Shown: positions 51,923 to 61,217 of the stretch, piece after piece
How positions within the stretch are numbered: the first letter of the stretch is position 1
Layout: each line of letters starts with the position of its first letter
NCBI GenBank assembly: GCA_038532435.1
Contig: JBCBAP010000010.1
Location: 1-64,000 of the forward strand
Direction: 5' to 3'
DNA: 64,000 nt
Origin: JBCBAP01 sp038532435
GTDB taxonomy: Bacteria > Pseudomonadota > Alphaproteobacteria > Rhodobacterales > Rhodobacteraceae
The notes under the pieces: model-generated
The model's input: the letters and a program-made list of their open reading frames with translations, nothing else
Databases searched by the model: none
What the model was told of the DNA's origin: nothing
Translations under genes and position numbers: made by a program

Positions 51923-52564
51923 ATGAGACACCCGTTCGCAGCCCTAATCGCGCTCACCCTTTCCACTCAGGCCGTGTCTGCCGAAACGTTCTTCGCCGAT
52001 GTCTGGGCGGACAACTGGTTCGACATGCGCATCGACGGCGCCCTCGTCGCGGAGGACAGCGTGCCGATCACGACCGAGCGGTCGTTCAATGCGGAGAGCT
52101 TCTCGTTCGACGCGGACCGCCCGTTCGTCATCGGCCTTACGGCGAAGGACTTCATCGAGAATGACACGGGTCTCGAATATATCGGCTCGCGGCGGCAGCA
52201 GATGGGCGACGGTGGCCTGATATTGCAGATCCGCGATGCCGCGGGCGACGTTTTCGCGGTGAGTGACGAGAGCTGGCAATGCCTCGTCGTGCATGCGGCA
52301 TCACTCGACACATCCTGCGAGAATGTTCCGGAGCCGATTGCGGGCGAGGGTGCGTGCACGTTCGAGATCCTCGACGAGCCTGAAGGCTGGTCCGCCCCCG
52401 ACTTCGACGCATCCGCCTGGGACCCGGCCACCGTGCACTCCGAGGCCGCGGTCGATCCGAAGGACGGCAACGACAGGATCACCTGGACCGATGAGGCACG
52501 GTTCATCTGGGGGCCGGATCTGGAGCGCCACAACACCGTCCTGTGTCGGCTGACCGTCGAATGA
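51923..52564 (+). CDS. Exported protein of unknown function, paired with YHYH protein
   Basis: A 213-residue secreted protein with a clear signal (MRHPFAALIALTLSTQAVSA). The mature part is rich in aromatic and acidic residues with strand-like pattern (FFADVWADNWFDMRIDGAL, FIGLTAKDF-type strand) and four or five cysteines (WQCLVVHAASLDTSCENV, GACTF, VLCRLTVE). I recognise no named family, although the fold may be a jelly-roll carbohydrate-binding type. Its stop overlaps the YHYH gene (ATGA), so the two are coupled and probably act together outside the cytoplasm. Confidence 0.75.
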   Translation: MRHPFAALIALTLSTQAVSAETFFADVWADNWFDMRIDGALVAEDSVPITTERSFNAESFSFDADRPFVIGLTAKDFIENDTGLEYIGSRRQQMGDGGLILQIRDAAGDVFAVSDESWQCLVVHAASLDTSCENVPEPIAGEGACTFEILDEPEGWSAPDFDASAWDPATVHSEAAVDPKDGNDRITWTDEARFIWGPDLERHNTVLCRLTVE

Positions 52565-53541
52565 CCCGGGGTGGTGCCAGGGTAAAGCGCCGTGCGACGC
52601 TCGCTGCCGCTCTGGCTTCAGCGATCATGCTGCCCTCAGTTGCAACTGCGCATGAGGATCATTGCGCCGCGGTCTCCGCTTCCGTTGCGGATGCGGGGTT
52701 TGAGGAGGACGTGACCGTCACCTGCACAGACACGCACGCGATCATCACGTCCGACACCTATCCCGATCATGAGAAGATGACCGGGATCACGGGCACCAAC
52801 GAGCAGGTGCCGGTACCGGCGGAATATGCGGCACCGATCCGCCTCACTCCTGCGCTCACCGGCACACCGCTCACCCGGGATGCCGCACTCGGCGTCGCGA
52901 TCAATGGCGTGCCGATCTACGACTACACCGCAGGCGGGGAGATGACCGAGGCGGATCTTGCCCATCATCAGGCCGAGCATGACACGTTCCAGACCGGCCA
53001 GCTTGATGTCTGTGGCGGCCATGCGGGCCGGGGCGATGACTATCATTACCACATGAAGCCGACCTGCATGATGGAGCAGATGGCCAATGGCGGCGAAGAC
53101 GCGATCATCGGGTGGGCCTTCGACGGGTTTCCGATCTACGGCGACGCCAACCCCGACGGAACCGCAATCGCCGACGGCGATCTCGACATCTGCAACGGGC
53201 AGGCGGATGCCACATTCGGCTACCGCTATCACACCTCTTCGGATGCGCCCTACATCGTGCAGTGCCTGATGGGGGATGTCCCTGATTTCGAAGAACTTCC
53301 CCGCGTCAGACCTCTCACAAATGTCGACGGAGGAGCGTCCCCTGGGCGCCCGCCTCGCGGAGGGGTGGAGGGTCTGGTCTTCACCGAGACCGCAGATGGC
53401 GCCCGCAGCATGGACTACAGCTATCGCGGGGAAGACTACTTCATCCGCTACACCCCGTCAGACCGGGAGGGCTGCTACGACTTCGTGAAACGAACGGTGA
53501 CGGACGGAGGGGTCGAGACGCGCGGGGAGTACTGCAGGTAA
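52561..53541 (+). CDS. Exported YHYH-domain protein
   Basis: A 326-residue secreted protein with signal RRATLAAALASAIMLPSVATA. The YHYH motif lies at 161-164 within GGHAGRGDDYHYHMKPTCM. It is followed by IGWAFDGFPIYGDANPDG and a second YRYHTSS segment, which is the family's usual order. Histidine clusters suggest metal binding. The family has no settled function and occurs in planktonic bacteria and algae. It overlaps the preceding exported gene by 4 bp. Confidence 0.88.
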   Translation: MTRGGARVKRRATLAAALASAIMLPSVATAHEDHCAAVSASVADAGFEEDVTVTCTDTHAIITSDTYPDHEKMTGITGTNEQVPVPAEYAAPIRLTPALTGTPLTRDAALGVAINGVPIYDYTAGGEMTEADLAHHQAEHDTFQTGQLDVCGGHAGRGDDYHYHMKPTCMMEQMANGGEDAIIGWAFDGFPIYGDANPDGTAIADGDLDICNGQADATFGYRYHTSSDAPYIVQCLMGDVPDFEELPRVRPLTNVDGGASPGRPPRGGVEGLVFTETADGARSMDYSYRGEDYFIRYTPSDREGCYDFVKRTVTDGGVETRGEYCR

Positions 53542-53573
53542 CGTTGGCCCACCATGGGGCCCTCGGCCGAATT

Positions 53574-54275
53574 CTAGAGCGCGAAACCGAGTTGCTCGGG
53601 CGGATCGAAGGGCTCGATCAGGTCCTCGCCATCGTCGCCTGGGCGCAACGGACGAACCTTGTGGGAGCGCATCCGCCCCTCGAACCCGGTCCCGAAGGTT
53701 GCGTCATCGACGTCCCCTCCGGCCAGCCACGTTCTCGCATCCCCGCCGGACAGCATGACCGGTGACCGGCTGTGAAGGTGGGCGATCTGCGGCAGCGCAG
53801 GGCGTGTGAGGATGGTGCAGGTGCGCAGCCCGTCCGGGCGGACCGAGTGCAGCCCGGCGAACCACATGAGCGGTTCGTTCATCTCGGGTGCGATGAACCA
53901 GGGCTGCTTGTCCGCTTTCGATCCGGTCCATTCGTAGTAGCCGAGGGCGGGCAGGATGCATCGCCCCGTCGTCCAGGCGCCGGCGAAGGTCGGCTTCTCC
54001 CGCACGGTTTCGATCCGGGCATTGAAGGTCGTGGCCTTCCAGTCGGAAAGCGGCCCCTTGAAGTGCCGGGGCACGAACCACCAGCGCGCCGACGTGAGTT
54101 CGAGCGCGTCGTTGATAAGCGTTGCAATCCGCACGGTCTGGGTGGGGCGGATGTTGAAACCCTGATCCGGGTCCTGTGCCTCCGGGTCGATGCGCCCGGC
54201 GGCATCCAGAAACCCTTGCAGGATCGCAAAGATCTCTGCCCAGCTCATCTGCCCCGTCACATGCGCACCACACAT
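53574..54275 (-). CDS. SRAP (HMCES/YedK) abasic-site repair protein
   Basis: A 233-residue SOS-response-associated peptidase-fold protein. After Met removal Cys2 becomes N-terminal (MCGAHV) and forms the covalent bond to abasic sites in single-stranded DNA. Other active-site residues are seen: Asn85 in TTFNARIET, Glu115 in GYYEWTG and His168 in HLHSRSPVML. This chemistry requires Cys at position 2, so the start at 54275 is fixed, although the frame stays open for another 150 codons upstream. It converges on the YHYH gene. Confidence 0.93.
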   Translation of the reverse strand: MCGAHVTGQMSWAEIFAILQGFLDAAGRIDPEAQDPDQGFNIRPTQTVRIATLINDALELTSARWWFVPRHFKGPLSDWKATTFNARIETVREKPTFAGAWTTGRCILPALGYYEWTGSKADKQPWFIAPEMNEPLMWFAGLHSVRPDGLRTCTILTRPALPQIAHLHSRSPVMLSGGDARTWLAGGDVDDATFGTGFEGRMRSHKVRPLRPGDDGEDLIEPFDPPEQLGFAL

Positions 54276-54725
54276 GCCCCCGTGATACACGGTGGGGCAT
54301 TGGGCTGTCGAGGTTGGGGGTGGATGCGGCCGGGCCAACCATTGGCCACACCTGGCCATGATCTGGACTAGACCGACTTTCAACGGCGACACCGGGTCGG
54401 ATCCGAACGAGCCGGGTTCCTCGGTCTTCGCGACTTGGTCGAGCATTGCATGGACTCTAAACGGAGCTTTCGGGAGGGTGATCCGCTTGGTGAAGGGCAG
54501 AGCGCGCCTTGTCGCGGGATGCTCGAACGTCTTGCTCGCGGCGAAGCCCTCGGATGCCAGGGTCAGGCCGAGCCGTGCCACTTCGGACATGTCGTCAGGA
54601 TCGTGGTCGGTCACGAGGACGGAGCCGGTTGCCTTCAGTTTGATGCTGACGCACCGGTCGCTGGAGATCGACTGCGGCAGTTTCTCCGCTATGCCTTGAA
54701 CCGGCATGCTGCCGGACCGCTCCAC
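54276..54725 (-). other. Open, coding-like stretch upstream of SRAP gene; product unknown
   Basis: This frame continues the SRAP frame backwards to a GTG at 54725 preceded by AAAGGAG; an ATG is at 54707. The first about 125 codons have the high-GC third positions of real genes (for example around LKATGSVLVTDHDPDD and TLASEGFAASKTFEHPATRR), while the last about 30 codons before the SRAP start do not. It may be a decayed gene, or an independent small gene whose stop was lost. Weak likeness to MGS-like domains is not enough to name it. Confidence 0.35.
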
Positions 54726-54947
54726 AGCGCTCCTTTACGCCGGTTCGAGTGTCGGACCGGCTGCCGCGAGCGGATCTTTAGCACATCCAACTGGACCCCG
54801 AGCAACGCACCGCAGGGCGCTCGGCACCCTTCCAGCAGCAGCTTCGGGATGGTTGAGGGTCCCATCAGCGAGTGGACCGGGGTGCCGGACGGGTCGTCCG
54901 ACAGCTCGGTTTTCAGGCGCTCGACCGGCTTCGGGCCGTGCCGACCG

Positions 54948-56231
54948 TCAGGGAATGACGAGGTTCGGCAGGGTCAGCGAAATCGCAGGTACGAACGTGA
55001 TCAGCATCAGTGCGACAAAGATCGCGATGTAAAAGGGCCAGATCGTGCGGACCGCCTTTTCCATCGGCAGCTTGCCCACCGCACAGCCGACAAAGAGGCA
55101 CGTGCCCACGGGTGGTGTGCACAGACCGAGGCCGAGGTTCACCAGCAGGATCATCCCGAACTGAACCGGATCGATGCCGAGGCTGTGCATCACCGGCAGG
55201 AAGATGGGCGTGCAGATCAGGATCAGCGCGGCCATGTCCATGATCATGCCGAGGAGCAGAAGCACAAGGTTGATCATCAGCAGGATCAGGATCGGGTTTT
55301 CCGTGATGCCCAGGAGGAATTCGACGGTGAGGTTGGGCACGCGGTAGAACGTGAGCATGTAGGCAAAGGCACCCGCGCAGGCGATCAGGATGGTCACCAT
55401 GGAGGTGGTTCTGACCGACGACACCACGGCTATCTTGAACTTCTCCCACGTGATGCTGCGGTAGACCAGGAGCGTCACGACAAAGGCGTACATGGCGCCG
55501 AATGCACCGGATTCGGTGACCGTGAAGATCCCCGAAAGGACCCCGCCAACGATGATCACAGCGGTCAGAAGGCCGGGGATGGCGGCGGCAAAGCTGAGCG
55601 CGAGCGCGGTCCAGCCCGGGAACCTCTCTGCCCGATAGCCACGCCTGACCGCGACCAGATAGGCCGCGACAGCGAGGCACAAGCACATGAGCACCCCGGG
55701 CACGACGCCCGCCAGAAACAGCTTCGAGATCGAGACGGCTCCCCCCGTGGCGAGCGCGAAGATGATCATGTTGTGGCTGGGCGGGATGATAATCCCTGCA
55801 ATCGACGAGGTCACAGTAACGTTGACCGCATAGTCCGCATCATAGCCCTTGTCCTTCATCACCGGGATGAGGATGGAGCCGAGGGCCGAGATGTCGGCAA
55901 TGGCGGAACCCGAGATCCCGCCGAACAACATCGATGAAAAGACATTCACGATGCCGAGCCCGCCCCGCACCGCGCCGACCGCGGCCTGGGCAAAGCGGAC
56001 GAGGCGCTGGGCGATCCCGCCGTGAAACATCAGCTCGCCCGCGAAGATGAAGAAGGGGATCGCCATGAAGGCGTAGACGTTGATGCCCGCGACAATGCGC
56101 TGGAATCCGACGAAGAGGGGGAGCCCCTCGAACCAGAAGGCAACAATCGCCGAAATGCCGAGGGCAAACGCGACCGGGACCCCGATCGTCACGCAGAGGG
56201 CAAACGCCCCCATCAACAGCAGAAATCCCAT
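54948..56231 (-). CDS. TRAP transporter large permease (DctM)
   Basis: A 427-residue membrane protein of the DctM family with about 12 helices. Characteristic blocks are MAIPFFIFAGELMFHGGIAQRLVRFAQA, GIVNVFSSMLFGGISGSAIADISALGSILIPVMKDKGYD and IIPPSHNMIIFAL. It forms the sodium-driven channel of a TRAP importer with the small permease encoded 2 bp upstream and the periplasmic receptor before that. Cargo is probably an organic acid or sugar acid. Confidence 0.95.
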   Translation of the reverse strand: MGFLLLMGAFALCVTIGVPVAFALGISAIVAFWFEGLPLFVGFQRIVAGINVYAFMAIPFFIFAGELMFHGGIAQRLVRFAQAAVGAVRGGLGIVNVFSSMLFGGISGSAIADISALGSILIPVMKDKGYDADYAVNVTVTSSIAGIIIPPSHNMIIFALATGGAVSISKLFLAGVVPGVLMCLCLAVAAYLVAVRRGYRAERFPGWTALALSFAAAIPGLLTAVIIVGGVLSGIFTVTESGAFGAMYAFVVTLLVYRSITWEKFKIAVVSSVRTTSMVTILIACAGAFAYMLTFYRVPNLTVEFLLGITENPILILLMINLVLLLLGMIMDMAALILICTPIFLPVMHSLGIDPVQFGMILLVNLGLGLCTPPVGTCLFVGCAVGKLPMEKAVRTIWPFYIAIFVALMLITFVPAISLTLPNLVIP

Positions 56232-56233
56232 GG

Positions 56234-56767
56234 TCAGCCCTGATCGATATTGTCTTTGCGGTCATCGCGCCCGAGCAGGACTCGGATCAGATGGCCGGAG
56301 GAGAAGAGGAACAGGAGCAGGCCGCAGATGGTCATCGGCAAGGATCGAAGCCCCTCGGACCACTGGATGAGCGGGATCAGCGTGTTCCATTTGAACAGCG
56401 TGAGCTCCCACCCGTACCAGAACATCATTCCGCCGAAGGTCAGCATCAGCAAATCTGTGATGATGACGAAGAGGGTCCGCACCCGCCTCGGCACCATGTT
56501 GCGGAAGATGACGACCGACAGATGCGTGTGCTGGTGAACACCAACGGATGCACCGAAAAAGGCGATCACCATGACAAGCAACAGAGAGACCTGTTCGACC
56601 CATGTCGGCGTGTCGTTCAGCACATAGCGTCCGAAGACAAGCCAGGCGAAGATCACCGTCATCACCACCAGCGCGACACCCGCCACGATCAGGCAGATCC
56701 GGGCGATCAGATCGTAGGCTTTGTCCATCATCCGCAAGAGTGCGGGCGGTGCGTTCTGTTCTTGCAT
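56234..56767 (-). CDS. TRAP transporter small permease (DctQ)
   Basis: A 177-residue four-helix membrane protein. Typical DctQ features are ICLIVAGVALVVMTVIFAWLVFGRYVLNDTPTWVEQVSLLLVMVIAFFGASVGVHQHTHLSV. The ATG at 56767 is used; an upstream in-frame start adds only eight residues. It is paired with DctM downstream and the receptor upstream. Confidence 0.93.
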   Translation of the reverse strand: MQEQNAPPALLRMMDKAYDLIARICLIVAGVALVVMTVIFAWLVFGRYVLNDTPTWVEQVSLLLVMVIAFFGASVGVHQHTHLSVVIFRNMVPRRVRTLFVIITDLLMLTFGGMMFWYGWELTLFKWNTLIPLIQWSEGLRSLPMTICGLLLFLFSSGHLIRVLLGRDDRKDNIDQG

Positions 56768-56840
56768 ATGTCCCGTGCTCCGAAAGAACACCCGGCACCA
56801 AGTGTGGTGCCGGGCATCCTGTCAGTCCAGCTGGTTTCGC

Positions 56841-57818
56841 TTACTCGGTGGATTGAGCGATCTCGACCAGCTTTCTCATGTCCGGGTTTGCGGCGAGGTA
56901 CTCCTCATAGACCGCTCCCATCGCGTCCTGGAACGGGCTTTTGTCGGCGATCTCGGTGACGACGATGCCTGCGGCTTCCACGTCCTTGCGCGCCTGCTCG
57001 GATCCGACGGCCCAGAGCTCACGCTGGTAGAGAGCCGCCTCTTCCGCCGCAGCACGCACCGCATCCTGCATGTCGCCGGAGAGCGCGTTGAACTTGGTCG
57101 TGTTCACGCAGATGCACTCAGGAATGATGAGATGCTCGGAGAGCGAATAGTGCGTGGTCACCTCGTAGTGGCCGACGCTCTTGAAGGAGGGGAAGTTGTT
57201 CTCCGCCCCGTCCACGACGCCGGTCTTGAGAGCCTGTTGCACCTCTGAGAATGCCATCGGGGAGGGGTTGCCACCCATGGCGGAGATCATGGAGGTGTAG
57301 AGGTCATTGTTCATGACCCGGATCTTCAGACCCTCCACATCCGCAGGCGTGTTGATCGCCTTCTGCGCGTAGAAGGAGCGCGCCCCGGCATCGACCCAGG
57401 CAAGCGGCAGGATGCCTGCATCCGCCATCGCGGCACCCATGATCTCACCGCCTTCTCCTTCGAGCACGCGGAACATGTGCGGCACGCTCTTGAAGATGAA
57501 GGGCAGGGAGACGAGGTTCGCCTCCTTCACCATCGGGCCGATCGGGCCGAGGTTGAAGTTACCAACGTCGATGGCGCCGATGCGGACCTGTTCGATCGCA
57601 TCGGGCTGGGAGCCCAGAACGCCGCCGTGGAACACGTCGACGGTGATCTCACCACCGGTCTTTTCCGCAACCAGTTCGGCAAACCGGTCCATCGCTGCGG
57701 TGTTCGGGTGGCCATCATTGTGGATGTTCCACGCACGCCAGTTATCCGCCATGGCACCTGTGCCCAGGAGCACGGCTGCCCCGGCTGCGATCAACGACTT
57801 AGTGAATTTCATGTTCAT
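56841..57818 (-). CDS. TRAP transporter substrate-binding protein (DctP)
   Basis: A 325-residue periplasmic receptor with signal MNMKFTKSLIAAGAAVLLGTGAMA. The mature part has the DctP layout: WNIHNDGHPNTAAMDRFAELVAEKTGGEITVDVFHGGVLG, the ligand-binding arginine region EGLKIRVMNNDLYTSMISAMGGNPSPMAFSEVQQALKTGVVDGAEN, and a long C-terminal helix. The conserved arginine in KIRVM normally pairs with a carboxylate, so an organic acid is likely. GGGAGGA precedes the ATG. First gene of the TRAP operon. Confidence 0.94.
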   Translation of the reverse strand: MNMKFTKSLIAAGAAVLLGTGAMADNWRAWNIHNDGHPNTAAMDRFAELVAEKTGGEITVDVFHGGVLGSQPDAIEQVRIGAIDVGNFNLGPIGPMVKEANLVSLPFIFKSVPHMFRVLEGEGGEIMGAAMADAGILPLAWVDAGARSFYAQKAINTPADVEGLKIRVMNNDLYTSMISAMGGNPSPMAFSEVQQALKTGVVDGAENNFPSFKSVGHYEVTTHYSLSEHLIIPECICVNTTKFNALSGDMQDAVRAAAEEAALYQRELWAVGSEQARKDVEAAGIVVTEIADKSPFQDAMGAVYEEYLAANPDMRKLVEIAQSTE

Positions 57819-57916
57819 TTCGTCCTCCCTTACGTGAACGGTCCTGCGCTGAGGCCGCCAATTCCGGTTCAGCCAAGACGACCTCAATGTCGCTTTTTGC
57901 TGGCTTCGACCGCGTG

Positions 57917-57941
57917 TATCTGGCTACTAGTATCCCAGATA
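57917..57941. promoter_or_regulatory. Nested dyad in the TRAP/GntR divergent region
   Basis: Perfect 7-bp arms TATCTGG (57917-57923) and CCAGATA (57935-57941) enclose a second, nearly centred 8-bp palindrome TACTAGTA (57925-57932). The site lies about 100 bp upstream of the TRAP receptor gene and about 140 bp upstream of the GntR gene. It is the best candidate operator for that regulator. Confidence 0.6.
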
Positions 57942-58077
57942 TGTCAACAGTGTTTTCTGTCCCTTCCACAATTCGGAAGCTGGAGAACAAGACTTCTTTC
58001 GGTTCGAACGCTTAGACATTAAAGGTATCCGAAGCGTCGAATATGGCCGAAGAAGAGGTCTGACGAGAGGGCCCGCA

Positions 58078-58758
58078 ATGGTTGAGACTGCTCAACAAAT
58101 CACACCGCGCACCACGACTGATGTGGTGTTTGACCATTTGCGCGAGCAGATTCTGTCGCTGCAACTGCTGCCTGGAACGCGAATCTCCGAGGCTGACATT
58201 GCGAACAAGCTTGGAGTGTCGCGCCAGCCCGTCAGGGATGCGTTCAATCGGTTGGGCAATCTCAACTTGCTGCGCATTCGCCCGCAACGCGCGACCATCG
58301 TGAGCGGCTTCTCGATCTCGCAGATCCTCAACACGAGGTTCATCCGACTGGCGGTTGAACTGGAGGTCGCGAGACACGCGCACCGCACCTGGACCAACAG
58401 ATCGACAGAGGCGATCGAGGCCGTTCTGGACCTGCAGCGGTCCGCCATCAAAGCGGGCCAGATCGACACGTTCCACAGGCTGGACTACGATTTTCACGGC
58501 CTCATCTGCACCCTTGGTGGTCAACCGCTTGCTTTTGAGACCATCGAGAACTGCAAGCAGCAGGTGGATCGGTTGTGCGTGCTGAGCCTGTCGAAGGCCG
58601 AGGAGGTTTCCGCGGTTCTCTCCGATCATGAAGAAATCGCGAACGCCCTCGAGAAGAAGTCATTCGAGACGGTCGAGGCCGTGCTTCGAAGCCATCTGGG
58701 GCGCTTGGACGCAACCATCAGCGACATCTATAAAAAGCACGCTGAGTACTTTGAGTGA
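58078..58758 (+). CDS. GntR-family regulator (FadR/FCD subfamily)
   Basis: A 226-residue repressor. The winged HTH is FDHLREQILSLQLLPGTRISEADIANKLGVSRQPVRDAFNRLGNLNLL, followed by an all-helical FCD ligand domain with metal-type residues (His in FHRLDYDFHGLIC and SDHEEIANAL). FCD regulators usually bind small organic acids. It is divergent from the TRAP operon, so it most likely controls uptake of the acid it senses. It converges on the peptide/nickel-type ABC operon. Confidence 0.92.
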   Translation: MVETAQQITPRTTTDVVFDHLREQILSLQLLPGTRISEADIANKLGVSRQPVRDAFNRLGNLNLLRIRPQRATIVSGFSISQILNTRFIRLAVELEVARHAHRTWTNRSTEAIEAVLDLQRSAIKAGQIDTFHRLDYDFHGLICTLGGQPLAFETIENCKQQVDRLCVLSLSKAEEVSAVLSDHEEIANALEKKSFETVEAVLRSHLGRLDATISDIYKKHAEYFE

Positions 58759-58769
58759 GGTGGTGAGCG

Positions 58770-59564
58770 TCACCGCTCCTGATCCTGATGCGCGAGCGCG
58801 TCTCGGAGTGCATCACCCACAAGGTTGATCGCGAGCACGCAGGTGACCACCGCGACCCCCGGCCAGATCATCTGCAACGGTGTGGAGCGCATGTGGATGC
58901 GCGCGTCGAGCAGCATCGTGCCCCACTGCGGGGTCGGGGGCTGAACCCCGAAGCCGAGGAAGCCTAGCGCTGAAATGCCCAGGATCGCGCGGGCGAACAT
59001 GCCGGTCCAGACCACCGTCAGCGACGGCAGGAGCGCCGGCAGATAGTGCCAGCGCGCAATCGACAACGGCGACAGCCCCGCGAGTCTTGCCTGCACCACA
59101 TAGCCACGGCTTCGCAGCGACAGGCCGATGCCGCGCGCCACCCGCGCGTAGCGCATCCAGCCGGTCACGCAGAGCGCGAAGATCAGGCTGCCCGTGCCCG
59201 TGCCGAGCACTCCCGCAATCACAACCGCCGCGACGAGGTCCGGAAAGGAGAGAAAGGTATCCGTCGCGCGCATCACGATCCAGTCTGCGTACTTCCCTCC
59301 GAGTGCTGCGACAAGGCCCGCCAGCGTCCCCATGCACAATCCGATCACCGACACGATGAAGGCGAGCCCCAGAGACCACCGCGCGCCGTGGAGGAGGCGG
59401 GAGAGGATGTCCCGCCCAAGTGCGTCGGTCCCCAGCCACCAGGTGGCACTTGGGGGGCTCAGGCGCGCCGGGATGTTTATGGCAGTCGGATCATGGGGCG
59501 CGATACTGGGGCCGAGCAGCGCCAGCGCGATGAAGATCGCGGCGAGCACGCCGACGCTACGCAT
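58770..59564 (-). CDS. ABC importer permease (DppC/NikC type)
   Basis: A 264-residue permease with six helices and the DppC-type opening HDPTAINIPARLSPPSATWWLGTDALGRDILSRLLHGARWSLGLAF. The coupling loop QARLAGLSPLSIARWHYLPALLPS is in the usual place. It is the last gene of a leftward operon and overlaps the DppB-type gene by 8 bp. Confidence 0.93.
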   Translation of the reverse strand: MRSVGVLAAIFIALALLGPSIAPHDPTAINIPARLSPPSATWWLGTDALGRDILSRLLHGARWSLGLAFIVSVIGLCMGTLAGLVAALGGKYADWIVMRATDTFLSFPDLVAAVVIAGVLGTGTGSLIFALCVTGWMRYARVARGIGLSLRSRGYVVQARLAGLSPLSIARWHYLPALLPSLTVVWTGMFARAILGISALGFLGFGVQPPTPQWGTMLLDARIHMRSTPLQMIWPGVAVVTCVLAINLVGDALRDALAHQDQER

Positions 59565-60495
59565 GCGGCTCCCCGATCCGCGGGTCGATCAGCCGGTAGA
59601 GGACATCGATCATCAGGTTGACGGTGACAAACAGCGCAACGGAGACGATCACGACAGCCTGCACCTTCGGGAAGTCGCGGGCTTCGATGGCTGATACCAG
59701 AAAGCTGCCCAGACCGGGACGGGCAAAGATGATCTCGACCATCACCGCGCCCTCCAGGAGGAACGCGAGTTCCAGGCCGAACACCGTGATCACCGGAACG
59801 GCGGCATGACGCGCCACATGGTCCCGCTCGAGGGCACGCTCCGACACGCCGCGCCGCCGGAAGGCAGGCAGAAATGGGCGCCCGCGAGCTTCCACAATGC
59901 CCGACCGGAGGATGCGTGTGAGGGACGCGGAGACCGCGAGGCCGAGCGTCAGTGCGGGCAGGACCATATGCATCGATGTGCGTGCGCCCATCGCAGGCAG
60001 CCATGACAGGTGCACCGCGAACAGCAGGATCAGCAGCAGCCCGAGCCAGTACTGAGGAACTGCAGCACCGATGGAGGCCAGGGCAACCGCGCCCCGGTCG
60101 AGCAAGCCACCCGGGTTCCGGGTCGCGAGCAGCGCGAGCGGGACGGAGATAAGCAGACCGATCGCCAGACCAGCCAACGCAAGGGGCGCGGTGTGGGAGA
60201 TCGCGATCAGCAGATCGGGCCATACTTCGCGACCGGTCACCGACGATTGCCCGAAGTCTCCTGTGAGGATCGGCCCCAGCCATGCGGAAAAGGCGGTCCA
60301 AAACCCGGCGTCGAACCCCGCCTCGGCACGCACCTGGTCGAGCACCGCGTCGGGCACCACCACCTGATATCGGGCGAGCGCGATGGCCAGGGCCGGGTCC
60401 CCCGGGGCGTGCCAGAGGAGCGCGAAGGTCACCAGCGCCGTACCCAGCAGGACCACCGCCGCGCGCAGGACCAGACCGAGGAGCACCGTTGTCAC
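59557..60495 (-). CDS. ABC importer permease (DppB/NikB type)
   Basis: A 312-residue permease with six helices. DppB hallmarks are ALLWHAPGDPA near the N-terminus, FGQSSVTGREVWPDLLIAISHTAPLALAGLAIG, and LARPGLGSFLVSAIEARDFPKVQAVVIV near the end. The GTG start overlaps the ATPase stop (GTGA). It pairs with the DppC-type permease. Confidence 0.92.
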   Translation of the reverse strand: MTTVLLGLVLRAAVVLLGTALVTFALLWHAPGDPALAIALARYQVVVPDAVLDQVRAEAGFDAGFWTAFSAWLGPILTGDFGQSSVTGREVWPDLLIAISHTAPLALAGLAIGLLISVPLALLATRNPGGLLDRGAVALASIGAAVPQYWLGLLLILLFAVHLSWLPAMGARTSMHMVLPALTLGLAVSASLTRILRSGIVEARGRPFLPAFRRRGVSERALERDHVARHAAVPVITVFGLELAFLLEGAVMVEIIFARPGLGSFLVSAIEARDFPKVQAVVIVSVALFVTVNLMIDVLYRLIDPRIGEPHA

Positions 60496-61217
60496 GCGAC
60501 ACGCTCCAGAGAGCCGAGGGCGAAGGCCGCGTCGCGCAGGGTCCTGCCATAGGCTGTTTTGGGGGCAAGGATGAAGTCGTGCGCCGCGCCACTCTCCTCG
60601 ATCCGACCGGCACGGAGGACCGCAATCTCATCCGCGTGGGCGGCGGCATAGCCAAGGTCGTGGGTCACGATGAGGGCCGCGAAGCCCTCCTCATCCTGCA
60701 GATCCGCGATGAGCCGAGCGGTGTGCTTCTGCGTGACCGCATCGAGGGCGGAAAGCGGTTCGTCGAAGAGGACGAGCGGAGGGCGCGCGATGAGCGCCCG
60801 CAGGATGCCAACCCGCTGAGCTTGCCCGATGGAAACCTCGCCGGGGCGCCGGGCGAGCAGGTTCGGGGACAGCTCCAGCCCGCCGCACAGACGATTCAAA
60901 CGGTCCTGATCCAAGGCAGCCTTGCGGGCAACTATCGGTTCCAGCACGGAGTGGCGCAGGCTCAGGACCGGGTTGAACGCGCTGCGCGGCTCCTGCATCA
61001 CGAGCGCCGGGCGACAGGATCGGACCGGCGCGTCGTCCCACGTGATCTCTCCGGTTGAGCAGGTGGTGAGGCCGAGGATCGCGGCGATCAGCGTTGATTT
61101 TCCCGCACCGCTTTCACCAACCACCGCGAGCGTCGCGCCGGGTGCCAGCGACAGGGAAATGTCGTGCAACACAGGCTTTTTCCCGCGCTGTACGGTGATG
61201 TCCTGGACCTTCAACAT
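60492..61217 (-). CDS. ABC importer ATPase (NikE/DppF type)
   Basis: A 241-residue ATPase with Walker A GESGAGKST (about 34-42) and Walker B PLVLFDEPLSALD. The signature motif is degenerate: EVSIGQAQRVGILRAL in place of LSGGQAQRV. It lacks the C-terminal oligopeptide extension, like nickel and metallophore importers. The ATG at 61217 overlaps the end of the partner ATPase by 7 bp. Confidence 0.9.
   Translation of the reverse strand: MLKVQDITVQRGKKPVLHDISLSLAPGATLAVVGESGAGKSTLIAAILGLTTCSTGEITWDDAPVRSCRPALVMQEPRSAFNPVLSLRHSVLEPIVARKAALDQDRLNRLCGGLELSPNLLARRPGEVSIGQAQRVGILRALIARPPLVLFDEPLSALDAVTQKHTARLIADLQDEEGFAALIVTHDLGYAAAHADEIAVLRAGRIEESGAAHDFILAPKTAYGRTLRDAAFALGSLERVA

Noticed and set aside
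54435..55937. 500-codon frame on the plus strand
   Set aside because: Antisense of the TRAP permease gene, charged low-complexity translation.
58762..58774. GGTGA-gcg-TCACC hairpin between convergent GntR and permease genes
   Set aside because: Only 5 bp and part of the permease coding end; too weak to call a terminator.
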